Part shown: positions 63,966-64,000 of the stretch, in pieces | Position numbering within the stretch: position 1 is the first letter of the stretch | Layout: each line of letters opens with the position of its first letter | NCBI RefSeq assembly: GCF_001418015.1 | Contig: NZ_LIQG01000029.1 | Location: 62,001 to 126,000, forward strand | Length of the DNA: 64,000 nucleotides | Direction: 5' to 3' | Source of the DNA: Lacinutrix mariniflava | GTDB taxonomy: Bacteria; Bacteroidota; Bacteroidia; Flavobacteriales; Flavobacteriaceae | Program-made: the position numbers and the translations under genes | The notes under the pieces: generated by a model | Told to the model about the DNA's origin: nothing | What the model saw: only the letters and a program-made list of their open reading frames with translations | Database searches by the model: none

Positions 63966-64000
63966 TACTCGTTTTATAAACAGCTTTTTCTTAGTTAGAA
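63966..64000. other. Right window edge
   Basis: Thirty-five bases after the cardiolipin synthase stop, with no visible feature. Confidence 0.4.

Noticed and set aside
1-64000. tRNA, rRNA, insertion sequences, prophage
   Set aside because: I looked for cloverleaf-like sequence, transposase motifs, and integrase or phage structural genes and found none I could support.

Overview
The window looks like a chromosomal segment of a marine-type Flavobacteriaceae bacterium (Bacteroidota). The DNA is very AT-rich. Secreted enzymes carry C-terminal type IX secretion (T9SS) sorting domains, L31 is type B, many intergenic regions contain the Bacteroidota -7 element TAnnTTTG, and Shine-Dalgarno sequences are weak. 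I saw no tRNA, rRNA, CRISPR array, insertion sequence or prophage.

Layout. 0-6.5 kb: truncated YceI-like lipoprotein, a large VPS10/BNR-repeat secreted protein, and a VWA + MoxR-type AAA ATPase pair. 6.7-12.7 kb: GH8 glucanase, alpha/beta-hydrolase-OsmC fusion, YdeI/OmdA-like protein, M1 peptidase, WYL regulator. 12.8-15.3 kb: three unassigned genes, one an HNH-like nuclease candidate. 15.4-23.4 kb: fatty-acid beta-oxidation operon marR-fadN-fadA-fadE, with a long palindrome over its promoter, plus an acyl-CoA synthetase. 23.6-32.8 kb: AraC regulator, a pair of related small membrane proteins, purL, a T9SS-secreted endonuclease I, and an RsmB-type rRNA methyltransferase.

32.9-44.5 kb is the most distinctive region. 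An ECF sigma factor, a putative anti-sigma factor and a Spy/CpxP-like sensor are followed by EF-hand proteins, a CotH-kinase-like lipoprotein, two YHYH-domain proteins, a MORN-repeat lipoprotein and a SCO-type copper chaperone. Five promoters in this stretch carry the same bipartite motif, CAAGTT-N13-(G/A)CATCTAAA, with invariant spacing. It occurs in front of the sigma gene itself and of the cargo genes, so I infer a self-contained ECF regulon for an envelope metal/phosphorylation module. A second sigma/anti-sigma/Spy-like module lies at the far end in opposite orientation.

44.8-54.1 kb: envelope operon (DUF4199, GT2, phosphosugar mutase, MsbA-like ABC exporter), L31, GlmU-like protein and three tandem YhhN-like membrane proteins. 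54.4-59 kb: an ABC-type operon (ATPase, membrane protein, OppA-like lipoprotein) in which the first two genes each carry a frame break at a 7-base homopolymer. 59-64 kb: mtaB, a small GNAT-like protein, alpha/beta hydrolase, lytic transglycosylase and cardiolipin synthase.
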